DNA of 64,000 nucleotides from Galaxea fascicularis (Eukaryota; Cnidaria; Anthozoa; Scleractinia; Euphylliidae): NCBI GenBank assembly GCA_948470475.1, contig OX419343.1, positions 22,930,069 to 22,994,068 of the forward strand, read 5' to 3'. Shown piece by piece: positions 34,758 to 47,360 of this stretch (position 1 is its first letter; each line of letters starts with the position of its first letter). The notes under the pieces were generated by a model. It saw only the letters and a program-made list of their open reading frames with translations, ran no database searches and was not told where the DNA came from. The position numbers and the translations under genes were made by a program.

Positions 34758-36970
34758 GCGGGGGGGGGGGGGGGGGGGTTGAACTAACTTAAGAGTTGGA
34801 CCTGGGATCCCGCGTGCAGGAAAAGGGTGCGCCTTCCCTAATAGAGGTTTGCACTTCGTGCGTGGAAGAAACACATATGTTACACACGTTTCACATTTGA
34901 GGAAACACACACACATGAATAGGGAGGGTCCCAGTCGCAACGCACCCCATCTGTTCACCCAACACAGGACACCTCATCACCGTCACCCCATTCAAATGCG
35001 TTTCTTCGGTAACGAGCCTAGGTGAGTTGCCGAAGAAACGCGTTTGATTATTTAATCAATTAATTATTGATCTGCTCGCCACTGACAAATCACGATATTT
35101 TGCTCAAACTCGTCCTGTAATTGTTAGTTATTCGCATGTAAAGACACGCAAAATGACGTCTCGCGGAAAAAAAAAAAAAAAAAACTAAGCGACGGTGTGC
35201 ACGCACTCGAAGCGTAAAAACCTCACACTTTGTTACAGTTTAAGAAAAAAAATAGGCTAAGCTACTGCTTATGTTTTGTCTTATACATGTGAGAGGGATG
35301 CGAAACTAGGAAACCCCATTGTCAGTACAGTCATGAGTCTTTATCTCATGTGCTAAGAGTCACGCGAGTCACGCAAGCTGTCGCAACTCGCGTTATGCTT
35401 TACCATAAAAATAAGGTTAACGGCGAATTCACACTTGTGGTCGAGTGGGTTCTACTAAAGGTAAAAAGTCCTTTCGAAATTGTACTTAAGACTAAAAATT
35501 ATCTGTTTACGAAACAAAAACTTTTTCCTACGCGCAAACTAAACATGAAGGGGGAAAAGGCTTGACAGTACTAAAAATAGATCGACCCCCTACGTGACTC
35601 AGACGCTCAAAAATTTGTATGAGCGGGATGTGTTTTGGAAGAGAAAAATAAGCGAAAGCGGTACAACAACGAGGTGAAATCGTTGAACGAGCTTCATTTA
35701 TATTAAACAAAAGGCCATACTTTCGTTGTGGGGTGCAATCTCAGATCTGGATATCCAGAAATTGTCCTTAAATCCGTAAATTATTCGAAGCGCCTACCGA
35801 AATCCGATCGTCTCCGTCTCTCCTGGTGTACGACGAAATAGTATCCGACCACTCCGACTTGTTCCTCAAAACATGATGTACTTTAATTTTGGACTAAAAG
35901 GCATTAATTTTATGTATCTCATGTGACTAAGATGTGCTGCTCTCTGTATTGGAGAAGATGTAAAAATCTGTCCAATTCACATTGAATTTCCAAATATTTA
36001 TCAGCTTAAGCTTATATAACATGCTACAACGAGTTGCAAAAATACTTGAGACACTGTACGCCATTTGGCCTTGAATGACGTTTCCATGATCTTCCGCTTT
36101 CCCTCCCCCTCCCCCTCTTATCAGGGGGAGGGGGAGGGGGTGAGTATTGCATGTCACAGATTTGTTAGCAGCAGCGTTTTAGAGAAAGAAGAGACGTTTT
36201 TGATTGCGAATGTCTCAACAATTTTGCAACTGGTTGTAGCATCAACAGACACCGAGCAAATTTGTTTTGGCCTTCCGTGAAACCTTGACATATATTTATT
36301 TGCGTAGTTCGTAAGAACACAAACTATTGTGCAGAGTAGATAGTCTTTAGTTGATTTGATTCCTGTTGCTTTCCTGGATTTTAATCACGTAAACAACTAA
36401 ACGTCGTTTGTTTCTTTCATCCGAAAGAAACGATAAACGACGCGCGTTGTAGGTGTGAATGGCACAAAGAGAGCTTCTCTTTCAGCCATTCACAGCTCCA
36501 ATGAAATATTCGGTACTAAAATATTTCGAGACTTACCCTGCTAGCAAAGGATTGGATAAAAACACTAGTGAAAGCAGGGTAACCGCAAGCAGGGTGTTAA
36601 CGTTTGAGAGTCGGCCGCGAGTGTAATCTTTAGAGACAACAAAATCGCCGCTATTTTCCAATTCTTTGCATTTTAACCCAAGCATCAGCCGGTCTTATAC
36701 ATAATTCCCAGGTTTCTCTTCGACATCAAGCTGGATATTCCATGTTTCCGCGAAAAAGTAGTAGGCACATTTGCGAGCTTACCGACACGACGCAACCCTG
36801 CCATACAAAATTCTCGAACAGACCATGCCGCGAGTCGTTTGTTTTTCTGAGTCTTCACTGGGGGTGAAACTCTGTGACGTCATTAGTGCAAAATCGACTC
36901 TATCCATCAAACCGATGGCATTGTAGCTACTCGCGCATGCGCAGTAGCTACAAAAACTACGCCAAAAAAG
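34758..36970. other. no gene; hairpins and homopolymers
   Basis: Contains a G run (34758-34780), a hairpin CGTTTCTTCGG/CCGAAGAAACG (about 34999-35041), an A run (35168-35184), a C/G mirror hairpin (36101-36138) and the hairpin GTTTCTTTC/GAAAGAAAC (about 36409-36431). No exon recognised. Confidence 0.5.
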
Positions 36971-37655
36971 TTTCATTCGACATTTATAAAAGAAACGGAA
37001 TGAAAATAATGATTAAGTGCAAGACGGCCGCTTGGCGGTAAAGGAAAATAATATGTGAGAACAAAATTAATTTGTAAGCCGAATTCGCGGGAATGGGTGA
37101 GTTAAGGAGGTAAATAGAGTAGCAACAGACGGCTAATTTATGGTAACATTTAATGCCTTTATTTCAAGACTAAATCAGACTTCTGTAACAAGATAACGCT
37201 GATAAAATCACTATGGTGCATATACCTTTTTGTTAATTTTACGAAATTAACTTTTATCATCGCAGCTACAGATCGACATTACATTTAAGATACTTTTGGG
37301 CTGAAAAGTTACGAGGGTCAACTTTAATCTGATGGCCGGAGTAACTACACTGGCACTGATGATATATGTTCGGGTTTCTCATGTCTTCTAACATTACTGA
37401 CAAGATTTAAAATTGGAACATATCTAGAGTTTCACTTGATCATTCCACACTGAAGTGGGTTATAAGACACCAGTTTTAAAATTTATGACAATATGGATTT
37501 CTATCAGTAATGGTTTTGATCAAACTGTCACTAATGTTGGCAACTCTAAAATCACTGAGATCTAAAAGGGATCGAATAAAATAACACGAATTTCGCTACC
37601 GGGATGTGAAGCGCAAATGCTCGCAGCTTTTCCGTTATGTTAACGTTCCACTTCT

Positions 37656-40600
37656 TCACGGACAGATTAAATCACAACAGACAGGATAAGCGTTGCTGAG
37701 GTGGTTTGTTGAGCAGTTCCATTGACTTATTCTTGGCCGCATGTCATGGCAAGTGACGTAGTAGTAACATGAATGCATCCTAAATGTGCAATTCATTTTC
37801 CACCTCGCATCTGGGCAATGGGTAACAACGTACGTGTGTGAGTTCATGTTGCACCCTATAAAGTTTGTTACTATTGTGCGTTTTTTACGGTCCACTTGAT
37901 AATCTGTAAATAAACAAGAAAACAAGAAGATTAGATCACCTACTACCTCTGCTATTGCTCAGGGGTCTGGTTCAATTGCCAGCAAGATTAATTTTGCTTC
38001 TTTTCTACAATTCGTCGATGTGTTCAACCAACTATTGCATAACGTACACTGTCCAGGTGTGCAGACGAGAGCAGTTTACTTGGGATGGATAGCTTCGCGT
38101 AGTCGAAAAAACACGTTACAGTCAACGTCATCGACATGCGTTTCTCTTACTTACTGACTTGGATTGGATAGAACATTCTTTTTTCCCCTTTTCTTCACGG
38201 AGGAACAAGAAACACACCTTAATTTTCTGTGGGGTAGCCTCTTTTTTAAGGAAAGCCGGCGGACGAGGAAAATAATCCTCGTGGCAGGAACGAGAGGCTG
38301 ATTAAGTTCTAAATGGTGTCAGCTCTGACACTCGACAGACAAACCTAACCTGCGTAGCAAGCGTTTCCATGGGGTTTTGCTCTCGCCCACGCATCCGAAC
38401 TTTCGAGCGCTGAAAACGCCATGGAAACGCTTGCTACGCAGGCTACGACAAATCCCGATCGTCTTTGTCAACAGTACAGTAGCTTAAAAATATACACGCA
38501 AATCAATAAACATGAAAATTTGCAAACCTTTCCCAAAAGCCACAAAATTGTTTTCTATGCTGCGTAGTACGATGCTACTTAACAACACCAACATCAACCT
38601 TTATTCGCCCTGTATTCAACTTCATACATACACAATAGAAAGAAGACAATATTTATCTGTACCCAATAAAGCCTGGAGCTGAAACAATCCTAAGATTTTC
38701 TAGCCAGTTCTCCAGATTTTAAAGTTGTAAAGAATTGAGATCTAATCTTTTTCAAGGAAGCAGTTTTAAAAGTACAATGTAATAGTAGAGAAAGAGGATA
38801 TGCTTGAGTTATGTTTGACTTTGTTGTTCTGATAGTAAATAAGGTTTCAGTTGTATTGAGAATTGGTATACGTTTAGTTCTTTAAGGTTTAAGGGAATTT
38901 TGTCCCAAGCAATACATGCAGCATATCTAATTGTTTGTTTTCGCGTATCGGTTCGCACTTTTTTTACGTAAAGGTTTTGTTTCGATGCATACCTGGTATT
39001 GTATTTGTGTACATTACTGGCATATTGAAAATAATTTGAAAACAGCTTTGGCAGGAGGCCTTAATGCCAAAGGTACGGGAATTTTAAAATCTGAAATCGA
39101 TAAACATTATGTACCGTAAGAGCATCTAATAAATCTCGACGTGCGATCTTAAGTCTCAACGTGCGACTTACTGATAGATCCATTTCCATTGCCCACGCCT
39201 TTGATGGTTTCGGTGTTGTAAATCGGCAGGGCTCCGCAAAAATCCAGAATCTCCCTTGTGAGAACCAGTCTGTTAGCAGGTCCAGTGACAGCCACCAGAT
39301 GGGAGTTGGTTTGCATCGGAAGTTGTGTAGGTAGAGAAGCAGCCTGACCAATTTACAAAGGAAGTAACCAACATTAAAAACCCATTCGCATTCTTATTTG
39401 TAATAGCCTCTAAAACCCCAAACTTTGACCTTGTGTCGTAGGGTCGTACTGTGTAATAGTCATCGCATCCTCGTAACCAGCATATATCAAATACTGATAA
39501 ACGTTTGTGAATTAATGAACACAATATAACAATCATGATTTTTCATTCCCATGCACATAAATGGGATTGCATGGCAACCGAAACGCCATGGAAACGAAAA
39601 TAATAATTAACAATTATTCACTGAAGTGGAGGTGAATAGTCCTTTGCTAATCACCTCCGAGTTTACCAATCAGAATGCGCGAAAAGCACTATTCAAATGT
39701 GTGGTCCCACAAGCTTACAGCTTTAAAATTGTTACCGTGTATAAATAAAGTTTCTCTACCTTTTCTTTTCTTTTCGTATATACTAACATTTATTTAGTTA
39801 CTACAACGTTTTCGACAATCTTTTTGTAAGAACCTTTTATAACGTGGCGTCTGAGATTTGTCAAAATTTTAAGAACATGCTGAGAACATAGTAATGACTT
39901 TGTTGAGTTGTGAACCTCTGTGTTAGCTTCTTCGCGGCATCTGAGAGCAAACCGCACAAGCACGTGACTAGATGACTTGAGGATTCCTGGTCATGTCCGC
40001 ATTGATTTAAGAACATCTCAGATAAGAATGTTCAGCCTCAGGACAACTATATTAGACGTTCTTGTGAAAAAAAAACATACAAAAAACAAAAACAAAAAGA
40101 ACAAGAATGTAGTGAATCAAGAATTATGGTCTTTCCTTTCTTTGCTAGAAAGGTTCAAAAACAAATTAAGTAACCTAGATAATTAAGTTAAAGTACTTGA
40201 AGCTCTTTATCCCACTAATACAGTTAAGTAGTTACCCGATCAAAGTCAGCTTTTAGTTTTCCAGGAGGAGACAAAGACGGATTCATTTTGGAAATGTAGC
40301 AGACTTTTCGAGCAGGAAGCCTTGTTGCAGTTAGACGCTGTAGAGAAAAGGGACTGATGTTAAGAAGGGGTTGGCGAAACAGGAAGAAGATTTTGCTTAG
40401 AACAATAACAAGTGACACGGATGGATCTCCTAACTGCCTTGGGCGCAAAATATGTCACCAGGAGAAGAGATTCTCAGTGATCAACTGACTATTGGAACTG
40501 AGCTATGACTCTTCACTCAGCTATATGATATGGGATAGCTGAGATAACTGAATGACAATAATAAGAGTAAAACAAATGACGCGTGCAAATGACAAAAGTA

Positions 40601-42676
40601 CTCCCAGTTTAAGAACAACTCTTATGGCGATTGAGTGAAATTGAAAAAATGTGGCACTAGGTTGGAAAAATGGACCCCTTGATTTTCGTCCCGAGATAAC
40701 CTATGGTGTGCTAAGAGTACTAGTCGTGATGTAAGTCTTAGGTTCCAGAGGTTTTGCAGTTTTTGAGAAACTTACGAAAACCCGTAGACAATCCGTGAAG
40801 CCGCAAAATCGCAGAAATGACTAATGAGGTCAAATTTCATCAACAGATAATCGAGCTCGCGTGAAAGCGCATAGCAAATTATGGTTTTCCTTAGTTTATA
40901 ATTTTATTTAGTAGGTATTGCTGAGCTTTATTCATGATAGTTTAGACTTACAATTATAATTCCGAATTCCTGGCGAGCAAGCGAAGACAACCGAAATAAC
41001 TTTCCAGACTTTGAAAATCAAAAACCCATACCGTTCTCAAACATCTCAAAACATACTCGGTGTTATGTGGAAATCTTTCAAAATTCAATTATAGTCTGTA
41101 CAAGAGCTGTTTTTGAACGTGGTATAATTTTTTTCTTGGCAAAAGTTATTTCTGAGGCGAGCGGTCCCATGCAAGTTGACCCAATTTGACCTTTCGAAGA
41201 CATTTTGTTTAACCAGGACACGTAGACAATTCGACTCGCTTTAGCTCGCTTTCTAGGTAAACCACTGAAATATTTTGCCGTTTCTCATTAAAACTACCCA
41301 GTAAACCTGAGATAATACTTCGATGACAGGTTACCTTCCAAATAGGTGTGAATGCAAATAATTTTTATGTTCTTTGCTAATTTTCCTGTTTGTTGCTGCC
41401 GCGCTTAGCCACCGGCCTTTTTCATATGGCGGCGGCATTTTTTGTGTCACCTTTCCCTAGCATATGGGAGTTATCATAGGGATACGTCGTTCAGCCATAC
41501 CACACCAAGCCTCTAACTACGTCAACCGTGGCACTGTCATACCAAACTTTCTTCTTAGAATCCATGTCACTAAGATGTCGATGTTGCAGGGGATCTCTTT
41601 ACGTAAAAATACAGGAATTTGTATAAGTTTGCACTCTGCAGGAAATTTGTTTTCCGGCCTGCATCTGCGCAAAACTAGTTTTCAAAATCTTCTAGTCACT
41701 TAACGACCCCCTCCCCCCTGCCCCACCACCACCCTTACCGAAAAAAAAAATAAATTTTGAACGGCTAGGTCAAAGCATTTCCTTTAAATCTATAAAAATG
41801 TTTGACTGCCAGGCATTTAGTTTTTTTGAGACCCTTCCCGGCTGCCGGGCATATAGCCACAGCATATAATAAAACGCTTTCCAGACTTCTCCTCCAAAAG
41901 CAGCTATGAAGCCTGTGTGCTATACTTAGGATTTTATATACGTCGACTATTTATCTCAACCCCGACATTCGAAGATTGCTTCTAGTTTATTTATTTATTA
42001 CGTTTCAGAAACCTCAAAACCGACTTACCATTTTAAAATCGTGATAAAAGTCCGCTCCGTCTACTTCGTTATGAGCAGGAACTCGGAAAACTTCAGCATC
42101 TTGTGTTCCATCGATATCAATTTCCTCTACGAATTGTGTTCCTTTCTCGTCAATTGCCATTCTGTACCGATCGGCCTGGAAGAAATTTTTAAAGACCTGA
42201 CTATCAAAATAGGGTTTCCGAGGAAGATAAGCATAACTGCAGAAAAAAAAAAAAACAAACGTCTATTTATTACGGCTTAGGGATTTCACTGATCAATGCT
42301 CCGTTTCCCAACATATACCAGTCAAATTTATCGTGCATCAAGGAAATAAGCCGGAGCTTTTCAAGCTCGGAATTTAAGACGCCTGTGCATTTTTTAAAGC
42401 TGGCGTTGCGCAGCAGTCAGTTTAAATCGAAACTCAAAGGATCTTAAAGGTGCAGTGTATAGAGAGAACTTTACAACAGTGAGAACAGGAAAATGTTTAG
42501 GAAGGACAGATTAAACATGACTAACCTCTCCAAGTGCAAATGGGTCAAGGAACAGAAATGCGAAAGTAGCAAATGCAAACACGACGATCTGTAAAGCAAA
42601 GGCAAAAATAACTCCGATGAACTACTTAAGACCACCTTCAAGAGAAAATGTACGAGAAACTCAGTACCTTCATCAT
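37656..42676 (-). CDS. secreted BRICHOS-domain precursor with furin-released Cys-rich peptide (copy B)
   Basis: Paralogue of copy A with the same six exons and phases: 42676-42668, 42588-42526, 42175-42029, 40337-40236, 39343-39172 and 37903-37656, predicting 246 residues. The signal peptide starts MMKIVVFAFATFAF. BRICHOS landmarks are D70, C86 and C143. The furin site is R170-K-K-R173, releasing 73 residues. All nine cysteines of copy A are kept, but the loop between the first two is two residues longer (11 versus 9). Loops 1-4 differ at most positions. From the fifth cysteine to the end the two copies are nearly identical. All junctions are GT-AG. Function as a defence, signalling or venom-like peptide is possible but unproven. 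Confidence 0.87.
38349..38442. mobile_element. MITE in intron 5 of copy B
   Basis: Orthologous to 12992-13075, same CCTGCGTAGCAAGCG ends, with a slightly longer loop. Confidence 0.9.
38580..39150. mobile_element. ~570-bp insertion in intron 5 of copy B
   Basis: Absent from the matching point of copy A (about 13210). The left end reads ACCTTTATTCGCC, which looks like the reverse complement of a LINE or SINE 3' end (GGCGAATAAAGGT). Its class is not established. Confidence 0.6.
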
Positions 42677-42792
42677 AGAATATTTATCAGCTTGATTGAG
42701 CTAAGGTCTGGAAATACCAAATAGGAAGGTGAGTTTACTGAAGTATTTTCGTCTCTGAAGGTGATCATGAGAATTGAACAGGTGCGTTCTGA

Positions 42793-42800
42793 AATTTATA
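42793..42800 (-). promoter_or_regulatory. TATA box of BRICHOS copy B
   Basis: TATAAATT on the minus strand, 117 bp upstream of the start codon. Confidence 0.6.
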
Positions 42801-42849
42801 GGATTGTGTGTTGTAAGAGGACACTAATCATGACTGATAACTCCAACGT

Positions 42850-45480
42850 AAATGTGTAACTTAATTCCTATAATCCCGTCTCGTGTCATGTATTATTTTT
42901 ATTCTCCATCCATGATTTACAAGTGATTCTACAATCCATCCTATTCCCCGCCCCGCCCTCCCCTACCAAAAATAAATAAAATAGAAACAATAATATTATA
43001 AGGGAAGAGGCAAGAAAAGGATGAGAACAAAGGAAAAATATGTTTGTTATTTGATGGGTCACTGTCCAATCCCCCGCTTTTTTCTGGTCCGCACTCATGG
43101 GCTGCCTTCTCGCCCTTCATTGTCTGCCTGTTTGAGTTGCGACGAGTCTAGTTACCTTACGTCTTCCTGTATTGCTGAAAGAAGGTTAAAAGTCAATTTC
43201 TAAGAAAAGGGCGGAAATGAGTTCCATAAGTCGAATCTGATCCACGAAATGCGAACTGCAAAGGAGAGGTAGCCGGTTTTTAATTTTAAACACCAATTCG
43301 AAGTTACACTGAATCGAGCTTGCTGTTCGTCAAAATTCATTTTCCCAGTCATTTGGAATTCCACGGCTAGAATTTAAGTTAGTAATTTGCTTTGTGAGCC
43401 GACTTCCGATTTCCGTAGGACGGAGTATAAAAAACTGGCAATTAACCAAGTGCTGAAACGGACATTCCGCATTTGTTTGGAGAGTGACGTAAATTAAGTG
43501 GAGTTTGTTAGAGATGAAAAGATTTGTCCTCTGCTGCTGGCATATTTACATCCTCTGTTGCTTACACCAGTTCAAGAGTTCAAACCACTTCTGCAGGGGA
43601 TTATCTATATCATTCACTTAGTAACGCCAGGAAAGAAAACGCAACTGAAACTGCAATGCAGGGGGTTCATACGCCTTGGGACAGTTCCTGCAGCTTTCCT
43701 TTTCTCTTCCTAGTTTCAACTGACTCAGAAACGACAAGATTAGTCCACGATGACCCAATTCAAATGTTTCAAAACTGGAGCAGGGAAGAGTGCCGGGACA
43801 CCCTTTACAAATCAATAGCACCGTTTTAGCCGCAATAACCGAAGCTTGCCGAGGCATGTTTAGTCTAATACTCGCCTTCCTCGTTTGGAATGCAACTAAA
43901 TTACAAGCGCTGAAACAAACAAGCAGATTTAATTTGTTGGGCGAATGACGTAACCGATGAGAAATAAACCGATAGTAGAGACATTTGCTACAAAAGTTCA
44001 AGTTTCGCCGCAGGGGATACCCAAAACTATGTGCAATTAGTTTTGAGGATGTCCATTTTCAGTGCATAATTCAGATAATCAATCTGTTTCACTCTTTTGA
44101 AAGCCATTCATTGTATGTAAATTATTCTATTCTCGCCTTAGCCGTTTTTTCGGAAGCAATTGGGTCATGGGGGTTCTCAATTTGGGGTAATTTGTATACG
44201 GCTGGTAATTTCAATGCTTATTTTTTTCATGGGCCAAGTGTATTTCGCGAAAAAAATTGCTAAACGTACTTGTGCGCATGGTAAAAGATATATGAGATAA
44301 ATTCCCAGATGACAGTGGTGTCCCAATTGCAGCATGGGACCATAATTGCTTTTTAAACATGTCGCACTCACGATAAATCTATTTATTTCCTTTGGGCAAT
44401 AAATTTATGTCATTTCAAACCGTTTAGCTGAAAAAAGAAGATTTCAAGAAAAGCTGAAACGGAATTCAGCTAGGGCACGAAAAGGCGAGGAAAATTGTTG
44501 TCATTGTTGTATCATTTCTCACTAAAAGGCGAAGTAGCTACAGAAATTGTCTACTTTGTTTTTGCCCACCAATTACTAGTAAAGCGATCTCTGCCCTGGT
44601 AATTCGTCTACGTTTTCCTCTAGTTAACAGCACGACGCGTTCTTTGGTCACTCAAGTGTCAGTTGAATTAAGTGTATGTAATACAATTCCGCAGTCGTTT
44701 CCTCTGTTGCTTAAACAAGGTCAAGAGTTCAAACCACTTCGGCAGGGGCCTGTTAGTACAGTCATCATGCATAGATCGCCCCCATCTCTTAGTGTCGTAG
44801 TCAATATGTTTGAACGTGTAATCTTTAGCCTCAAATGAAGATGTCTTTAATCAAGACGAATTGTGGTTACCTTTTTTCTTAGTCATCTATTGATCGTATA
44901 TATTGTCAGTGATTCCCATTTGTAGTTCTAGGCAGTCGTGTGGGTGTCATCTCAAAGTCCGACTGATGAATACCGTCGTGGAATTATTTTTGGCGAATTG
45001 ACTTACTTCCTCTCGATTCCCGAAAACATTGTCGCTGGAAAATAAATTAAAATCCCGTCGAAAGCTGTTCCACGAAACTTAACGCTATTTATTTTCGTTA
45101 TTTTTACTACGGGCGTGAATGAACACGCACCTCGGATTAAAAAAAAAAAAAAAAAAACGATGGCATATGCACGTAGACTCCCAGAAAGTGACAAGAAACA
45201 GAGTGCAAGTAGGAAATTTATATTTGGCTAGAATATCGGCATTTCCTCCGCTATTCGGTTCGTTGGAATTCTAGCTTTTAATGGTATTTTTTTTATATAT
45301 ATAAATAAACTTTTGGTGTCACACACCACGACTGGGCTGCCTGTGGTTATATAATTGCGAAATTCCGTAAGATTCCACAGGTGCGTGAGAAATCACACTC
45401 TTCTGCTGCTTTGAGACATTGTCACTTTTCAGGTGAAATACCGGAAACAAACCTGATTTGACCCATTCAAATTCTTGACA
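42850..45480. other. no gene; one short duplicated segment
   Basis: A segment with CAAGAGTTCAAACCACTTC occurs at about 43572 and again at about 44722 in the same orientation. A TATAAAAAA lies at 43425 upstream of an ATG at 43514 whose frame has a leader-like start but closes after about 35 codons. No exon chain was found. Confidence 0.4.
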
Positions 45481-45486
45481 AATTGT

Positions 45487-47360
45487 TATGCGCCGATCAA
45501 CTCGAAACTTCAACATTCCCCCCCCCCCCCGGGCAAACCCCGAGCATTTGAACTTTTGAGGATTGGATCGTCCAAATGAATGAGTTGCCAGTAGTCGAAT
45601 CCCTGTCTTATGCGCATAGGATTCTGGGATCGCCAGGGGGCAAACATTTGTCAGTCGCTTTAAAAAAATGTATGGCGAAAAGTTGTGTCGATGTCCAAAT
45701 CAACGATTTTGGAGAGAGATCAACGCTTTTTCGTCACTGTTTCATCAGAAATGGATTTGGGCAATGTTGATACGTGGAACTGTGCAAGTTTTTGTTCGGA
45801 TAACCGTCAAATATATGATAAAATCTACCGATAAACTTCCTTGCTTGCGTAAGGTTTATCGTGAAATTGGCCTCGCGTAATGGTCTCGAAATATTGCAAA
45901 ATTAGGTATAAATCGGGAGGAAATTACTAAATAAAGCCTTTTCAGTTGTATTTTCATGTGTACGGGCTGTTTTCTTATTAGTTATGTCTTCCATAAACAA
46001 ATTATGGCTTCTGGAAATTTACCTCCTCAAGGGAGAGAAGTCCGAACTGTTGCTCTTTGGAGGGATGAAGTAAGCGATAAGAAACAGGAAATTCGTAGGT
46101 TAAGCTCTAGTTTGATTGAGAAAAAACCGCTACTCTTCTTTTCGAAATCCGCGGAGGAACACTGATCTCAAGAACAGCAAGATCACAGGAACTTGGGCAG
46201 AAACTGTGGATATATTTTCATATGCGCTACCATTATGCTTTTTCTTTCTTGACTTTTTCTTATTGCTCTCTGTAGATCCGATCTTTGGAGCAGGTCTTTG
46301 AGGTTTACCCTCACAATCGTACCCTCTCAAGCACAAAGTTGCTGTAGGGCATTCAAACGTTTCTATAACCTTGTACAAAATGATTTGAACAGACCTTCGT
46401 ACTCGTAAATTGAATTGATCACGATTAATAGTTCTAGCCCACAAAAAAAAAACATCTTTATTATTCTTGGGCAAGTAGAATCTTAATATTTCAACGTGAG
46501 GAAGAATCTTTTGCTTTTCTCAGTATCTTCGATCGTTGTCACAACCCCAGACAGCACAATGATCACCTATTGGGCATATTTCCAATATTATTTGTATTAA
46601 TGAGCTTAGAAATAAGCTAAAAGTAGTCGTTTCCTCCCGATTTATACCTAATTTTGCAATATTATGCACCTATCAGTGTCAAGCCCGAGAGGGGGGGGGG
46701 GGGTCGGGCATAGGGTGGGGATTTTGACATTTTCTGAAAAAAAATTATCAAAATCCCCACCCCCGGGCAAAAAATAGTTGTCAAAAGTATCAAAATCCCC
46801 TTCAGTCCTTGTTGCACACAAGAGGAAAGTAATAACATTCCCCACCCTGGGGCCATGATGTCCGATCAAAATCCCTACCCTGTGGATATACGTGACAGTC
46901 AAATTCCCGTGGGTTGCCCGACCCCCCCCCCCTGGGGCTTGACACTGATAGGTGCATTACGCGAGGTCAATTTCATAATAAACCTTACGCAAGCAAGGAA
47001 GTTTATCGGTAGGTTTTATCATATATTTGACGGTTATTCGAACAAAAACTTACACTTGCCACGTATCAACATTGCCCAAATCCATTTCTTATAAAACAGC
47101 GGTGAAAAAGCGTTGATCTCTCTCCAAAATCGTTTATTTGGACGTCGAAACAACTTTTCGCCATACTTTTTCTTCTAGCGACTGGCAATGTTTGCCCCCC
47201 GGCGATCCCAGAATCCTATGCGCATAAGACGGGGATCCGATTACTGGCAACTCATTCATTGTTATGCGCCGATCAACTCGAAACTTCAACATTTCTCCCC
47301 CCCCCCTCCCCCCTCCGGGCAAACCCCGAGCATTTGAACTTTTGAGGATTCGATCGTTCA
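45487..47360. repeat. inverted duplication with nested MITE
   Basis: 45575-45918 is repeated in reverse at about 46628-47260. The reverse arm is interrupted by a MITE. An 85-100-bp C-rich block (TTATGCGCCGATCAACTCG...) lies at 45487-45572 and again, in direct orientation, at 47262-47360. The spacer of about 0.7 kb has no recognised gene. Confidence 0.8.
46665..46956. mobile_element. 292-bp MITE with poly-G/C ends
   Basis: Inverted ends TGCACCTATCAGTGTCAAG(CCC), each followed inward by a long G or C run. TTA is duplicated at both sides. The uninterrupted arm at 45575-45918 supplies the empty site. Confidence 0.85.

Larger units (their letters stand above)
36974..42690 (-). repeat. segmental duplication block B
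   Basis: Partner of 11664-15300, same orientation. It is larger because of longer introns 3-5 and the two insertions noted under block A. Confidence 0.9.

Noticed and set aside
43425..43640. TATAAAAAA followed by an ATG and a short hydrophobic Cys-rich leader, like a third secreted-peptide gene
   Set aside because: The frame closes after about 35 codons and no matching BRICHOS or Cys-rich exon follows on either strand.
43524..43829. 101-codon ORF ending ECRDTLYKSIAPF
   Set aside because: It starts from a non-ATG codon and nothing supports it.
46130..46474. 114-codon minus-strand ORF in the inverted-duplication spacer
   Set aside because: Basic low-complexity sequence, no motif.
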